A stretch of DNA of 64,000 nucleotides from Zophobihabitans entericus (GCF_011745665.1 NZ_CP050253.1:533418-597417), one strand, 5' to 3'. Shown: positions 43,015-52,513, numbered from the stretch's first letter. Numbers and translations are program-made. Notes: a model not told the origin generated them from the letters alone.

Positions 43015-44481
43015 ATGGGAATTTTAGCGTATTTACAAAGGATTGGACGCTCGTTAATGGTACCTGTAGCAGTGTTACCAGCAGCAGCTATTTTACTTGG
43101 TGTGGGATATTGGATTGACCCAAATGGTTGGGGTGAAAACAGTATAGTTGCCGCTTTCCTGATTAAATCAGGAGCAGCGATTATTGATAACATGGCCATT
43201 CTTTTTGCTATTGGTGTGGCATATGGAATGTCCAAGGATAAAGATGGTGCTGCGGCGCTTAGTGGTTTAGTCGGGTTTTTGGTTGTTACCACATTACTTT
43301 CTCCGGGATCTGTTTCATTACTTACTCATGAAACAGCCCCGGCAGCCTTTAATAAAATTAATAATCAGTTTGTCGGAATCATCATCGGGGTTATTTCGGC
43401 GGAGCTGTATAACAGATTCAGTCATATTGAGCTGCATAAGGCCTTGTCTTTCTTTAGTGGACGTCGTTTAGTACCGATTATTGTGTCGTTCGTGATGCTG
43501 TTTATCTCGTTCATTTTACTTTATGTATGGCCAGTTATTTATAATGCGCTGGTAGTATTTGGCGAATATATTAAAGATTTAGGTCCTATAGGTGCTGGTA
43601 TTTATGGCTTCTTTAACCGCTTACTTATTCCTGTTGGTTTACACCACGCACTAAACTCAGTGTTTTGGTTTGATGTGGCAGGGATTAATGATATTCCTAA
43701 CTTCCTGGGTGGTCAAAAATCAATTCAGGACGGTCTGGCAACAGTTGGTATCACCGGAATGTATCAGGCTGGATTCTTCCCGATTATGATGTTTGGTTTA
43801 CCGGGCGCAGCGCTGGCTATGTACCATACCGCTAAGAAAGGGAATAAAGATAAAACTGCTTCTATTATGCTTGCGGCATCTTTTGCTGCCTTTTTTACAG
43901 GTATCACAGAACCTCTTGAATTTGCCTTTATGTTTGTAGCGCCGGTACTTTATGTCATCCATGCTATTTTAACGGGTATCTCTTTATTTATTGCCGCCAG
44001 TATGCACTGGATTGCCGGATTTGGCTTTAGTGCTGGTTTTGTCGACTTAGCTTTATCAACACGTAACCCTCTGGCTGTTGACTGGTATATGTTAATTGTA
44101 CAAGGTCTGGTGTTCTCTGTTATTTACTATGTCGTTTTCCGTTTTATGATTGTGAAGTTTAACCTCAAAACACCGGGCAGAGAAGATACAGTAGCTGTAA
44201 ATGACGCCGCGGAACAAAAAGTCACACCAAAGATTACAGATAATGTTGTGCTGGCAAAACAATATATCGATATTGTAGGTGGTAAATCTAATTTAACCAA
44301 TATCGATGCCTGTATTACAAGATTACGCCTTGGTGTTAAGGATGCGGATCAGGTTGACCCGGAAGCAGCAAAAGCACTGGGTGCGATGGCTGTAATTAAA
44401 CTTAGCAAACAAAGTGTGCAAATTGTGGTTGGCACACAGGCTGAGAAAATTGCTAATGAAATGAAGAATCAGGTTCAATAG
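43015..44481 (+). CDS. nagE: PTS N-acetylglucosamine transporter, EIICB (no EIIA domain)
   Basis: This permease imports and phosphorylates GlcNAc. I start at ATG 43015 (MGILAYLQRIGRSLMVPVAV) because AAGGAG lies nine bases before it; an ATG at 42985 in frame is less likely. The 488-residue protein has an EIIC domain (about 1-375, with GITEPLEFAFMFVAPVLY, the sugar-site motif) and an EIIB domain (about 405-488) with the phosphorylated Cys in NIDACITRLRLGV. E. coli NagE (about 650) also has EIIA; here the domain is missing, so a separate EIIA-Glc must supply phosphate. Confidence 0.93.
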   Translation: MGILAYLQRIGRSLMVPVAVLPAAAILLGVGYWIDPNGWGENSIVAAFLIKSGAAIIDNMAILFAIGVAYGMSKDKDGAAALSGLVGFLVVTTLLSPGSVSLLTHETAPAAFNKINNQFVGIIIGVISAELYNRFSHIELHKALSFFSGRRLVPIIVSFVMLFISFILLYVWPVIYNALVVFGEYIKDLGPIGAGIYGFFNRLLIPVGLHHALNSVFWFDVAGINDIPNFLGGQKSIQDGLATVGITGMYQAGFFPIMMFGLPGAALAMYHTAKKGNKDKTASIMLAASFAAFFTGITEPLEFAFMFVAPVLYVIHAILTGISLFIAASMHWIAGFGFSAGFVDLALSTRNPLAVDWYMLIVQGLVFSVIYYVVFRFMIVKFNLKTPGREDTVAVNDAAEQKVTPKITDNVVLAKQYIDIVGGKSNLTNIDACITRLRLGVKDADQVDPEAAKALGAMAVIKLSKQSVQIVVGTQAEKIANEMKNQVQ

Positions 44482-44522
44482 CAATTATGTGTTGCGCGAC
44501 ATAGTAGTGCAACTGAAGATTG

Positions 44523-44582
44523 GTGCTGATGTTAGCATGGTGATTAGGCGGGGAGTACTCCCCGCTGGCATTTTATCAGCAC
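44523..44582. repeat. 60-bp palindromic block with perfect 18-bp core
   Basis: Outer arms GTGCTGAT (44523-44530) and ATCAGCAC (44575-44582) enclose the perfect palindrome GCGGGGAGTACTCCCCGC (44548-44565). It would form a long hairpin in RNA or a cruciform in DNA. Confidence 0.85.
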
Positions 44583-44643
44583 GGTGTTTGGATGGGGAGC
44601 ACACCCCACTGGTGTGTTTTTAATCATTTACTGGTTCTGTGGG

Positions 44644-44719
44644 TTTGATGGCCTACCGTACACCATAGGCGCCCGCTCGTCAGGCTCTCTAAGGCCTATG
44701 GAATACGCTCTCCATCAAA
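44644..44719. repeat. 76-bp nested inverted repeat
   Basis: TTTGATGG (44644-44651) pairs with CCATCAAA (44712-44719) and, inside, CCATAGGC (44663-44670) with GCCTATGG (44694-44701). CGTA/TACG in the intervening arms may add pairs. The size is close to the 74-bp dispersed palindrome but the sequence differs. Confidence 0.85.
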
Positions 44720-44865
44720 TTCAACTTCTGCTGATATAAAGACCAGACAGAACAACCGTACAGTGCAATAGGCACCAAGGAATTACATCACTATTCTAAG
44801 ACCTGCAAAGTGCGGCAGAGACATATAATCTAACAACCCTGATATATTCACCAACTAAAAACTTT

Positions 44866-44920
44866 AATAAAATCAAATAGTTATTATTTTATAAGTATTT
44901 GATTTTATTGTGTTTTTATT
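44866..44920 (+). terminator. Hairpin with 14-bp stem, AATCAAA type
   Basis: AATAAAATCAAATA (44866-44879) pairs perfectly with TATTTGATTTTATT (44896-44909), followed by GTGTTTTTATTTT. It could end transcripts from nagE or from within the repeat region, though it is 385 bases after the nagE stop. Confidence 0.65.
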
Positions 44921-44985
44921 TTAACTTTTCTGTTTCTATTCAAAATTTAAAAGATCACTTATTAATCTTTTGACCTTTTCTTTTA

Positions 44986-45085
44986 TCAGTGAAGTTTATT
45001 GGATGCATACTGAGCTTAGTGGTGCTATGAAGTAAGCGTTACATGGCTTGCATGTTCAGCGCATCGAAATAGTACCGCTAAGCTC
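44986..45085 (-). repeat. Dispersed palindromic repeat, copy B (inverted relative to copy A)
   Basis: It matches the reverse complement of 36651-36750 at 96 of 100 positions without gaps. The 74-bp palindromic core is 45012-45085. Two of the four differences fall in or near the palindrome arms. Confidence 0.95.
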
Positions 45086-45096
45086 ACACCCGGGCT

Positions 45097-45330
45097 AATT
45101 ACATCACGGCTCTAAGATCTACAAGCACGACAGTGTCGCCACACATACTATCTAGTGGCTTCACTATTCTAAGATCGATAAAGCGCAATGGTGTCGTGCA
45201 ACACATACAATCGAATGGTTTCACCGTTCTAAGATCTATAAAGTGTGACTGTGTCGCGCAAAACATACAATCTAATGATTCCACCATTCGAAGATCTACC
45301 AATCGCGACGATGCCGTGCAACCCTAAACA
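45097..45330 (+). repeat. Tandem array of about four 57-60-bp units
   Basis: Units begin near 45107, 45167, 45227 and 45287 with TCTAAGATC(T/G)A or TTCGAAGATCTA, and share GTGTCG, CACATACAATC and TTTCACC blocks. The first unit is 57 bp, the next two are 60 and the last is cut short. Units differ at about a fifth of positions. An isolated unit lies at 44781-44836 and a reversed one at 36589-36650. Confidence 0.85.
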
Positions 45331-45432
45331 GTAAACAAAGCGGAACTATAGCTTTAAATAAAAACTTTAATTAAATCAAATGGTTGAATTTGTGTGAATA
45401 TTGGTAAAACTTAGGAGAAATAGAAACAAAAG

Positions 45433-45514
<82 letters not shown>

Positions 45515-45527
45515 TTAGGAGGAGGAC

Positions 45528-45555
45528 ATCATATAGGAAAACCTTGAGTTTGCAA
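45528..45555 (-). promoter_or_regulatory. tRNA-fMet promoter
   Basis: On the minus strand TTGCAA (45550-45555), 16 bases and TATGAT (45528-45533), then a pyrimidine-rich GTCCTCC start region 13 bases before the tRNA. Confidence 0.7.
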
Positions 45556-45659
45556 ACAAATAATCTAAATTATTTCATCTTTTCATTAGATTGCTTATAA
45601 ATCACTCGAATCAGGTTTATTTTCTCTCTCTAATCGTTATCACTTATTGGTATAATCTA

Positions 45660-45688
45660 TTGTCAGCCTTGTCAGTACTGGACATAAT
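45660..45688 (+). promoter_or_regulatory. slt-trpR promoter
   Basis: TTGTCA (45660-45665), 17 bases and CATAAT (45683-45688). Just before it, TGGTATAAT (45648-45656) is an extended -10 element that may give a second start. No Trp operator palindrome was seen. Confidence 0.65.
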
Positions 45689-45778
45689 GTGCGGTAATTT
45701 GTAATTAATACTTATAAAATAGTACACACATGATAAAGTATATAGGTTGTAAAAGAGTTTAACTAAGGATGGTACCCT

Positions 45779-47740
45779 GTGTTTGGAGCATTATTAAAAG
45801 CAACTGGTGTAGTTGGGCTGGTTGCCAGTTTGTGTTCGTACAGTTATGCGAGCACTTCACTACATGATTTAAGAGAGCGTTATCGTACATGGAATACGAC
45901 ACACGCTAAACTCGAGCCGGCAGAACAACGCAAACTCCTCGATTCCTTGAAAGAGTATTCTTTGTACCCTTATGCCCAGTATCAGTATTTGTCAGCCAAT
46001 ATTAAAACTGTGACTCCTGCTGAAGCACAATCTTTTATTAAAACCTATAGTGATATGCCCCTCTCTTTAGATTTACAGCGTTTGTATATAAAAGAGCTAA
46101 CGGCTCGTGCAGACTGGAAAACACTATCTACATTTCCTGTAGATAGTTCAATTGATTCTCAGTGTCGGGTTATCTATGCCAAAGTGCAGCTGGATCCAAA
46201 AACGAAAGCGTTAGAACAAATGAAAGATTTGTGGCTTCTGGGGAAAGACTTACCTTCTGTTTGTGATGACGCCCTAAAAGCATGGGATGATGCCGGATTA
46301 AAAACACCAAATTTAATTTTACTACGGACCGACAAGGCGCTTTCCAGTGGTAATGTTAAACTTGCCAGATACCTTGCAAAGCAATTACCTGATAGCTATA
46401 AAACTACTCGTGGAGCATTACTAAACGTCATTGATCATCCGGAAAAGTTAGCTGATTTTTCTCGTGCAATTAAACCAAGTAATTTTACCCGTGACATTAC
46501 AATGGCATCTTTTTTACGATATGCCCGAATCAATGCCGATAAGGCTTTGGCTTTATTACCAACCTTGGTTAAACAACAAAGTTTAACGACAGAGCAGGAA
46601 CAATCGCTGACTGAATATATTGCCGGCCGATACTTTGGTACTGATGCAACACCAGCACAGGTTAAATGGCGTGATAACGTTATTTCTGACAGCAAAAATG
46701 TCTCTTTAATTGAGCGCCGTATTCGACTGGCTCTGCTTGGTGGAGAGAAAGAAGAATTAGCCAAATGGTTAAATGTACTGCCAACATCAGCCAAACAAAA
46801 AGATGAATGGCAATACTGGCAGGCGCAGTTGCTTTATCGGGAGAGTAAAACTAGCGAAGGTGATACTATTTTGAAAAAACTCGCTCAGGGTAGAGGCTTT
46901 TACCCTATGTTGAGCGCTGAACATTTAGGCATTAAATATAATTTTGATTTTAATTATTCCGTTACTGATAGTACATCTCCTCAGGTTGAGCAGACACTAC
47001 TTAAAGACCGCTACAGTAAAGAACCTGCGATTCAGCGTATCAAAGAGTTACGTTATTGGGGGAACTATAAAGAAACTGGACGCGAATGGCGTTTCTTCCT
47101 GAATAAAGATCCCAATGAAAAACGGATGGCAGAGCTGGCGCGCTATGCTTATAGTGAAGGCTGGGGAGCGCACAGCGTGCAAGCTACGATTGCCGGAAAA
47201 CTCTGGAATAACTGGGTTGAACGTTTCCCGGTGGTTTATTCTGACATCTTTAAAGATGCGATGAAAAATCATGACATTTCATTATCCTATGCGATGGCAA
47301 TTTCTCGTCAGGAGAGTGCGTTAGAAGCGAATGTACAATCACCGGCTGGTGCCAGAGGACTTATGCAACTCATGCCAGGCACGGCAAAGGATACAGCTCG
47401 TAAACTGACGGATATTAATTATCAATCAGCGGAGCAACTTTTTGAGCCATTGGTTAACATTCGTCTGGGAACACAATTTTTAGAGCAGGTCTATCAACAA
47501 TTTGATAAAAACCGTGTTTTAGCTTCTGCGGCCTATAATGCCGGCCCAACACGAGTGAAGCGCTGGCTGGATGAAAGTCAGGGGAAACTGGATGTTGCAG
47601 CATTTATTGAAAGTATTCCTTTTACTGAAACGCGAAATTATGTCAAAAGTGTGCTAGTGTATGACTACATTTATCAACTCATTATGAATAATAAAGCATC
47701 GGGTATTCTGACTGAAAGTGAATTCACCCGACTATACTAA
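45779..47740 (+). CDS. slt: Soluble lytic murein transglycosylase (GTG start)
   Basis: Slt70 cleaves the MurNAc-GlcNAc bond to 1,6-anhydro products in the periplasm. The start is GTG at 45779 with AAGGA upstream; no in-frame ATG lies nearby. The 653-residue product has a signal peptide (cleavage after SYA, about 24), an alpha-superhelical U domain (about 25-400), a linker, and a C-terminal lysozyme-like domain with catalytic Glu512 in [11 protein letters not shown], then [13 protein letters not shown] and [15 protein letters not shown]. trpR follows 17 bases later, as in E. coli. Confidence 0.96.
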   Translation: MFGALLKATGVVGLVASLCSYSYASTSLHDLRERYRTWNTTHAKLEPAEQRKLLDSLKEYSLYPYAQYQYLSANIKTVTPAEAQSFIKTYSDMPLSLDLQRLYIKELTARADWKTLSTFPVDSSIDSQCRVIYAKVQLDPKTKALEQMKDLWLLGKDLPSVCDDALKAWDDAGLKTPNLILLRTDKALSSGNVKLARYLAKQLPDSYKTTRGALLNVIDHPEKLADFSRAIKPSNFTRDITMASFLRYARINADKALALLPTLVKQQSLTTEQEQSLTEYIAGRYFGTDATPAQVKWRDNVISDSKNVSLIERRIRLALLGGEKEELAKWLNVLPTSAKQKDEWQYWQAQLLYRESKTSEGDTILKKLAQGRGFYPMLSAEHLGIKYNFDFNYSVTDSTSPQVEQTLLKDRYSKEPAIQRIKELRYWGNYKETGREWRFFLNKDPNEKRMAELARYAYSEGWGAHSVQATIAGKLWNNWVERFPVVYSDIFKDAMKNHDISLSYAMAISRQESALEANVQSPAGARGLMQLMPGTAKDTARKLTDINYQSAEQLFEPLVNIRLGTQFLEQVYQQFDKNRVLASAAYNAGPTRVKRWLDESQGKLDVAAFIESIPFTETRNYVKSVLVYDYIYQLIMNNKASGILTESEFTRLY

Positions 47741-47757
47741 AGATAAAGGGATCTGCT

Positions 47758-48066
47758 ATGCAACAAAGCGACTGGCAAGATACAGTTGAGCTATTAAAAA
47801 AAGCCTTTCAAGATGATATGCATTTTGATCTTTTAAGGTTATTACTGACACTTGATGAACGTGATGCACTGGTCACACGAGTTAAAATTGTTAAATATTT
47901 ATTGGAAGGTGCAATTAATCAGCGTGAGCTTAAAGAGCGATTAGGGATTGGAATTGCAACGGTGACGCGTGGTTCTAATAGTCTGAAAGAAGCACCGCCG
48001 GAACTAAAAAGCTGGTTACAGGAAAATTTATTAACTCATTCTAAAGATGAAAAAAATCGTAGTTAG
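47758..48066 (+). CDS. trpR: Trp operon repressor
   Basis: TrpR is the tryptophan-dependent repressor of trp, aroH and mtr genes. The 102-residue helical protein has [21 protein letters not shown] and the helix-turn-helix [21 protein letters not shown] (about 60-80), which match E. coli TrpR. It is coupled to slt, and the terminator hairpin overlaps its last codons. Confidence 0.97.
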   Translation: MQQSDWQDTVELLKKAFQDDMHFDLLRLLLTLDERDALVTRVKIVKYLLEGAINQRELKERLGIGIATVTRGSNSLKEAPPELKSWLQENLLTHSKDEKNRS

Positions 48067-48082
48067 AAGCTACGATTTTTTT
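48051..48082. terminator. Bidirectional terminator overlapping the trpR 3' end
   Basis: An A-run, ATCGTAG (48056-48062), a 7-base loop, CTACGAT (48070-48076) and a T-run, with the trpR stop in the loop. It also lies at the end of the convergent rob gene, whose last codons form the right arm. Confidence 0.9.
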
Positions 48083-48996
48083 GGCTGTAATTCTTCCAGT
48101 TCATGTTGAGTGATAACCGGAATATAGTAATCACATTCAATGACTTTTGGTGGCTCTTTTTGTAGATCTTTTATCTGATATTGATAACGATTGTAATGCA
48201 CTTCGATATCACTGCCATTGCGTCGTTTTATTCTTAGTGCAGGTAAGGCTGCCAGATAAATCTGACTAATAAAATTTGAGAAGTCTTCCGGTCTTCCATT
48301 AAATCTAAAACAGACATACAGACCTTCCGAATGATGGTATTCAGTAATGTTCTCTAGATCTTTCTTTTCATCTAACGCGATGGTGTAGATAATTTCTTGT
48401 TCATCCAGACTATCTTTATTTTGTTGCGGGCAACTAAATGCATATAGCTTAGCAGGTAATTCGAAATTAACCTTTTCATATTTATCCAGATAATTTTTAA
48501 AAAACTCACGACGAAGAAGTAATTTCTCTCTTAATAAATCATTTAGACTGCAGGTATTTTTATAGGCAACACCCCAGAAAGTCTTATCTGGTAGAGTAAC
48601 AAATTGAGGCTCTGGTAACATTAATGGTGTTTTATTCAGGTCAATTGGTGGCGTAAGTCCACTTGGATCCCAGAATTCAGCACGACGGTAACTTGCCGGC
48701 GTTAATTTGAACTGCTTTTTAAATGAGCGAGTAAATGTTTGCTGCGAATCAAAACGATATTGCATAGCAATATCTAAAATGGGTTTACTCGTCAAATGCA
48801 ATGCTAAGGCAGCATGAGTCAAACGTCTATGGCGGATATAAGTCCCCAAAATTTGACCTGTTACTTCCTTAAACATGCGTTGTAAGTGCCATTTAGAGTA
48901 ACCGGATTTTTTTGCTACATTATCGATAGATAGCGGTTGCTCAAGGCTTTTCTCAATCCATTTTATTAGATCAGAAATAATATTCTGTTGATTCAT
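48070..48996 (-). CDS. rob: AraC-family regulator Rob
   Basis: Rob activates mar/sox/rob genes (efflux, solvent and superoxide tolerance). The 308-residue product has an N-terminal double helix-turn-helix (about 5-110, GYSKWHLQRMFKEVTGQ and QYRFDSQQTFTRSFKKQF), nearly the same as E. coli Rob, and a more diverged GyrI-like C-terminal domain (about 125-300). ATG 48996 gives MNQQNIISDL, matching E. coli MDQAGIIRDL; an ATG at 49005 is three codons longer. The slt-trpR-rob neighbourhood agrees with E. coli. Confidence 0.92.
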   Translation of the reverse strand: MNQQNIISDLIKWIEKSLEQPLSIDNVAKKSGYSKWHLQRMFKEVTGQILGTYIRHRRLTHAALALHLTSKPILDIAMQYRFDSQQTFTRSFKKQFKLTPASYRRAEFWDPSGLTPPIDLNKTPLMLPEPQFVTLPDKTFWGVAYKNTCSLNDLLREKLLLRREFFKNYLDKYEKVNFELPAKLYAFSCPQQNKDSLDEQEIIYTIALDEKKDLENITEYHHSEGLYVCFRFNGRPEDFSNFISQIYLAALPALRIKRRNGSDIEVHYNRYQYQIKDLQKEPPKVIECDYYIPVITQHELEELQPKKS

Positions 48997-49086
48997 AACT
49001 CTCATACCATCTTAAAAGCTAAACATACCACTTTCATGATATACACGGGTAAGCAGTATAATCTAAAACAGATGAAAAGGCATCAA

Positions 49087-49668
49087 TTAATAGTAAGAGT
49101 GCTCGCCTCGTTGGTGCTCTGTAAAGTCCTTAACACCAGCAATTTCAGGGAATTCTTTCATCAACTCTTTTTCAATACCTTCCTTGAGAGTTACGTCGAT
49201 CATTGAGCAGCCATTACACCCGCCACCAAACTGTAACACAACGTAGTTATCATCAGTGATTTCCATTAAAGTAGCATAACCACCATGCCCTGCCAGTTGA
49301 GGATTAATTGTGGATTGTAGGATATATTGGATTTTATCAATCAGTGGTGCGTCATCGGCGACTTTACGCATTTTAGCATTAGGTGATTTTAAGGTTAACT
49401 GTGAACCTAGTTCATCAGTTACAAAGTCAATAAATGCTTCTTCTAAAAATGGTGCACTAATCTCATCGATATAGGCTGAAAAGTCATCAAATTTTTGTTC
49501 GATATCTTTTTCTTCAATACTATCAGGCGGACAATAAGATACGCCACATTCAGCCGATGGTGTACCCGGATTGATAACAAACACGCGGATTTGTGTACCT
49601 TCGGGTTGATTAGCTAAAAGTTTTTTGAAATGCGCCTGTGCAGGCTCTGTAATAGTAATAATAGACAT
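49087..49668 (-). CDS. nfuA: Fe-S biogenesis protein NfuA
   Basis: NfuA carries [4Fe-4S] clusters to target enzymes, mainly under oxidative stress or iron limitation. The 193-residue protein has a degenerate A-type domain (about 1-100, lacking the full Cys set) and a Nfu domain with the cluster motif [19 protein letters not shown] (about 151-170). It lies downstream of gntX, the pair known from E. coli. Confidence 0.96.
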   Translation of the reverse strand: MSIITITEPAQAHFKKLLANQPEGTQIRVFVINPGTPSAECGVSYCPPDSIEEKDIEQKFDDFSAYIDEISAPFLEEAFIDFVTDELGSQLTLKSPNAKMRKVADDAPLIDKIQYILQSTINPQLAGHGGYATLMEITDDNYVVLQFGGGCNGCSMIDVTLKEGIEKELMKEFPEIAGVKDFTEHQRGEHSYY

Positions 49669-49730
49669 TATTGCTCACCGATAAATAGTTGAGTGTATTT
49701 GTCAATTATTATAGGGACTGTTATGGCATT

Positions 49731-50411
49731 CTACAAGGTACGGCATAAACAAATTATCTGTATTGAACCCGCGCCTTGTTGTTTCAAAATATAACTGATT
49801 TCATTGATAGTACTGCCTGTTGTCACAATATCATCCACTAACATAATGTGTTTACCAGCCAAATTCTGATTGCAATGAAAGGCCGAACGAAGGTTTGAAC
49901 GCCGGGCTCGTGCGTTTAGCATTTTTTGTTCTAAAGCAGGTTTAATTCTGGTTAATAAATCATCAGAATATGCACAATTGAGCCAATGCGCTAATGGTTT
50001 TGCCAGCAGCTCTGTTTGATTAAACCCCCTTTTCAGGTAACGAGTTCTGTGCAAAGGAACGGGTAAGATCAGTTCTGGTTTTATTAAAGCTCTCTGGCGT
50101 CTCTCTTTAAGCCATGACAGTAGTAATAATCTTGCCAGAGGTCTGGCCAGTTGATATTGCTGATAAAATTTTAACCGGGCAATGAGACTCTTCAATGGTT
50201 CACAATAGTCAGAAACCGCGATCAGTGTTTGCCATTTAGGTTTAAGAATCCGGCAATGGTAACAAGGTGCTTTTGGGCCTGGAACAGGAAGTCCGCAGCG
50301 CAAACAACAGACAGGTAAAGTTGTCATATGTTTAATACACTGGCTACAAATACCGTGGGGACTCAGTGTTAAAGGCAACTTACAAAGTAAACATAAGGTA
50401 TTACGCCACAT
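49731..50411 (-). CDS. gntX: ComF/GntX-family phosphoribosyltransferase-like protein
   Basis: The 226-residue protein has an N-terminal zinc region (CLLCKLP, CSQC, CLRCGLPVPGPKAPCYHC; about 7-55) and a PRTase domain with VPLHRTRYLKRGFNQTELLAKPLA and the PRPP loop IMLVDDIVTTGSTINE (about 190-205). ComF proteins serve DNA uptake in competent bacteria; GntX in E. coli is linked to gluconate or DNA use. It lies 62 bases upstream of nfuA. Confidence 0.92.
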   Translation of the reverse strand: MWRNTLCLLCKLPLTLSPHGICSQCIKHMTTLPVCCLRCGLPVPGPKAPCYHCRILKPKWQTLIAVSDYCEPLKSLIARLKFYQQYQLARPLARLLLLSWLKERRQRALIKPELILPVPLHRTRYLKRGFNQTELLAKPLAHWLNCAYSDDLLTRIKPALEQKMLNARARRSNLRSAFHCNQNLAGKHIMLVDDIVTTGSTINEISYILKQQGAGSIQIICLCRTL

Positions 50412-50608
50412 TAAATACTCTTACCTTGGCTAAAAAACGATTATCGTAATTATGATAAGGGGCAAAAATAAGTAAAAAAGAATAAGTAAATCTGTGAGGT
50501 AAAAAGCATAACTTTATATTCGCACAACAATTTTTCAGTAGTGAAAATTTTCAATCAATGCTAAAGTTTAGTCATAGTAATTTTACATGTCATTGAAAAG
50601 GTATTGTT

Positions 50609-51175
50609 ATGTTTAAAAAATTCGTATTACTTGTTGTGGCTGCAACGTTATCTGTAGTATCAATGTCTTCATTTGCAGATACTAAAGTTCGTCTGGAAAC
50701 GACTATGGGTGATATCGTGGTTGAGCTGGATAGTGAACATGCGCCAATTACAACCAAGAACTTTTTAGATTATGTTAATCGTGGCTTTTATGATGGTTTA
50801 ACATTCCACCGCGTTATCCCTAATTTTATGATTCAGGGCGGTGGTGCTGATGATCAACTTGAGTTTGTACAAACAAGCCCAGCGATTAAAAATGAAGCGA
50901 ACAATGGTTTACTTAATGAACGCGGTACAATCGCAATGGCAAGAACTAATGTTGTGGATAGTGCAACTAGCCAATTTTTTATTAATGTCGTCGATAATAA
51001 ATTCTTAAACTACCAGTCTCCACAAAACTATGGCTATGCTGTGTTTGGTAAAGTAATTGAAGGAATGGATGTGGTAGATAAAATTGTTGCAGTAAAAACG
51101 CAGCGAGTTGGTGGTCACCAAAACGTTCCTGTTGAGCCTATTTATATTACTAAAGCAGAAGTGATTGCAGAATAG
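50609..51175 (+). CDS. ppiA: Periplasmic peptidyl-prolyl cis-trans isomerase A (cyclophilin)
   Basis: PpiA speeds proline isomerisation in exported proteins. The 188-residue product has a signal peptide (cleavage after SFA, residue 23) and a cyclophilin domain with YDGLTFHRVIPNFMIQGG (about 61-78), RGTIAMART, SATSQFFINV and YAVFGKVIEGMDVVDKI. The signal and the E. coli-like sequence separate it from cytoplasmic PpiB. It is a single gene with its own terminator. Confidence 0.95.
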   Translation: MFKKFVLLVVAATLSVVSMSSFADTKVRLETTMGDIVVELDSEHAPITTKNFLDYVNRGFYDGLTFHRVIPNFMIQGGGADDQLEFVQTSPAIKNEANNGLLNERGTIAMARTNVVDSATSQFFINVVDNKFLNYQSPQNYGYAVFGKVIEGMDVVDKIVAVKTQRVGGHQNVPVEPIYITKAEVIAE

Positions 51176-51193
51176 ACATTAATCATTACTAAT

Positions 51194-51221
51194 AAAAAAG
51201 GCATCTTATGATGCCTTTTTT
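51194..51221. terminator. Bidirectional terminator between ppiA and pepB
   Basis: An A-run, GGCATC (51200-51205), TTAT, GATGCC (51210-51215) and a T-run between convergent genes. Confidence 0.93.
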
Positions 51222-51235
51222 ATTATCTCAAATAT

Positions 51236-52513
51236 CTATTTAGAGAGTAGTAAATTTGCAATTGTTCGCACCCCAATGCCTGTTGCACCAGTTGCCCAGA
51301 GATCGACTGCACTTTTTCGATAAGTCGCAGAACAGTCAATATGCAGCCAGTTTTTTTGATAATTTTTCAAAAAGTATGACAGGAAAGCTGCGGCAGTACT
51401 TGCGCCGGCAGTATTGGCAGAACCACTGTTATTGAGATCAGCAAAAGGTGATGGGATTTGTGAACGGTGGAATTCTGCCAGTGGTAAACGCCAGAATGGT
51501 TCATTCTCTTCTGCTGCACTGGTAAATAGTTTACCAGCCAGTTGATCATCAAACGTGAGTAAAGAATGGTAATCATTACCTACCGCAATTTTAGCTGCAC
51601 CAGTTAGTGTAGCACAATCAAGAATCCAACCCGGATTGTCATGTTCAGCATCAATTAAACCATCAGCAAGCACTAAGCGGCCTTCTGCATCAGTATTTGT
51701 TACTTCAACAGTTTTACCATTCCGGTAATGAATGATATCGCCTAAGCGGAATGCATCCCCGCTGACCATATTATCAGCACAGCAGATAAAGAGTTTGACT
51801 CGTTTTTTCAGGCCTCGGGTTATTGCCAGAGCTAGCGAGCCGGCAACAGTTGCTGCACCACCCATATCAGATTTCATCGATTCCATAAAACTGGTTGGTT
51901 TTAAACTATAACCACCTGAATCGAAGGTGATCCCTTTACCAACCAGACTGGCGAAAATAGGTGCCTTAGGATCCTGGGTTGGATTATAGTCAAGAACGAG
52001 TAAGGCAGGAGCATGACTTGAACCACGTCCAACAGTATAAATACCCATGTAGTTTTTATCTTTAAGCTCTTCACCTTTGATAATTTTGTATTCAAAACTG
52101 TCAGTAACCGAAGCGATTAAGCTAACACAGCGCTGTGCCAGCGTTACAGGTCCCAGCTCTTCTGCTGGCATATTAATCGTGTCACGTACCCAGTCAATGA
52201 TAAGCAGGCGGTCAGTTAACTCTTTTTGATGTTTTTTAGAGAGCTCCGGCCAGGTGATAACATTATTGCGCTTTGGACTACGAAATCCTTGCCAGAAGTG
52301 CCAGGTAGTCTCCAGATCCCAACCTTTACCGATAAGTGTTACACTTTTAATACCCTGAGAATCCAGTTTACGACCTGCACGCTGGGCAGATTGCAATTTA
52401 TTGTCTACCTGATAATGGATTTGCATTCCGTCGTCTTTAGCACTGAGTAAGGCGTTTTTGCCCCATTGTAGTGAAGCAGGGCGATTGGTTAAGGATATTG
52501 GCATAGCAGTCAT
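51236..52513 (-). CDS. pepB: Peptidase B (M17 leucyl aminopeptidase family)
   Basis: PepB is a cytoplasmic, Mn/Zn-dependent broad aminopeptidase. The 425-residue product aligns with E. coli PepB throughout: [34 protein letters not shown] with metal ligands, the M17 signature [14 protein letters not shown], and [17 protein letters not shown]. The iscR-linked location of pepB in E. coli is not kept here; it is about 10 kb from iscR. Confidence 0.96.
   Translation of the reverse strand: MTAMPISLTNRPASLQWGKNALLSAKDDGMQIHYQVDNKLQSAQRAGRKLDSQGIKSVTLIGKGWDLETTWHFWQGFRSPKRNNVITWPELSKKHQKELTDRLLIIDWVRDTINMPAEELGPVTLAQRCVSLIASVTDSFEYKIIKGEELKDKNYMGIYTVGRGSSHAPALLVLDYNPTQDPKAPIFASLVGKGITFDSGGYSLKPTSFMESMKSDMGGAATVAGSLALAITRGLKKRVKLFICCADNMVSGDAFRLGDIIHYRNGKTVEVTNTDAEGRLVLADGLIDAEHDNPGWILDCATLTGAAKIAVGNDYHSLLTFDDQLAGKLFTSAAEENEPFWRLPLAEFHRSQIPSPFADLNNSGSANTAGASTAAAFLSYFLKNYQKNWLHIDCSATYRKSAVDLWATGATGIGVRTIANLLLSK

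Noticed and set aside
45099..45302. Minus-strand reading frame through the same array with repeated VDLR/IDLR peptides
   Set aside because: Same reason as for the plus strand; the same repeat occurs in non-coding context at 36589-36650.
45133..45327. Short + strand reading frame through the 60-bp array, encoding 20-residue repeats
   Set aside because: It exists because the unit length is divisible by three. Differences among units are spread over all codon positions, the minus strand is equally open, and no ribosome site is present.
45660..45700. TrpR operator before slt-trpR
   Set aside because: A CAGTACTG palindrome is present, but it lacks the ACTAGTTAACTAGT core of TrpR operators.
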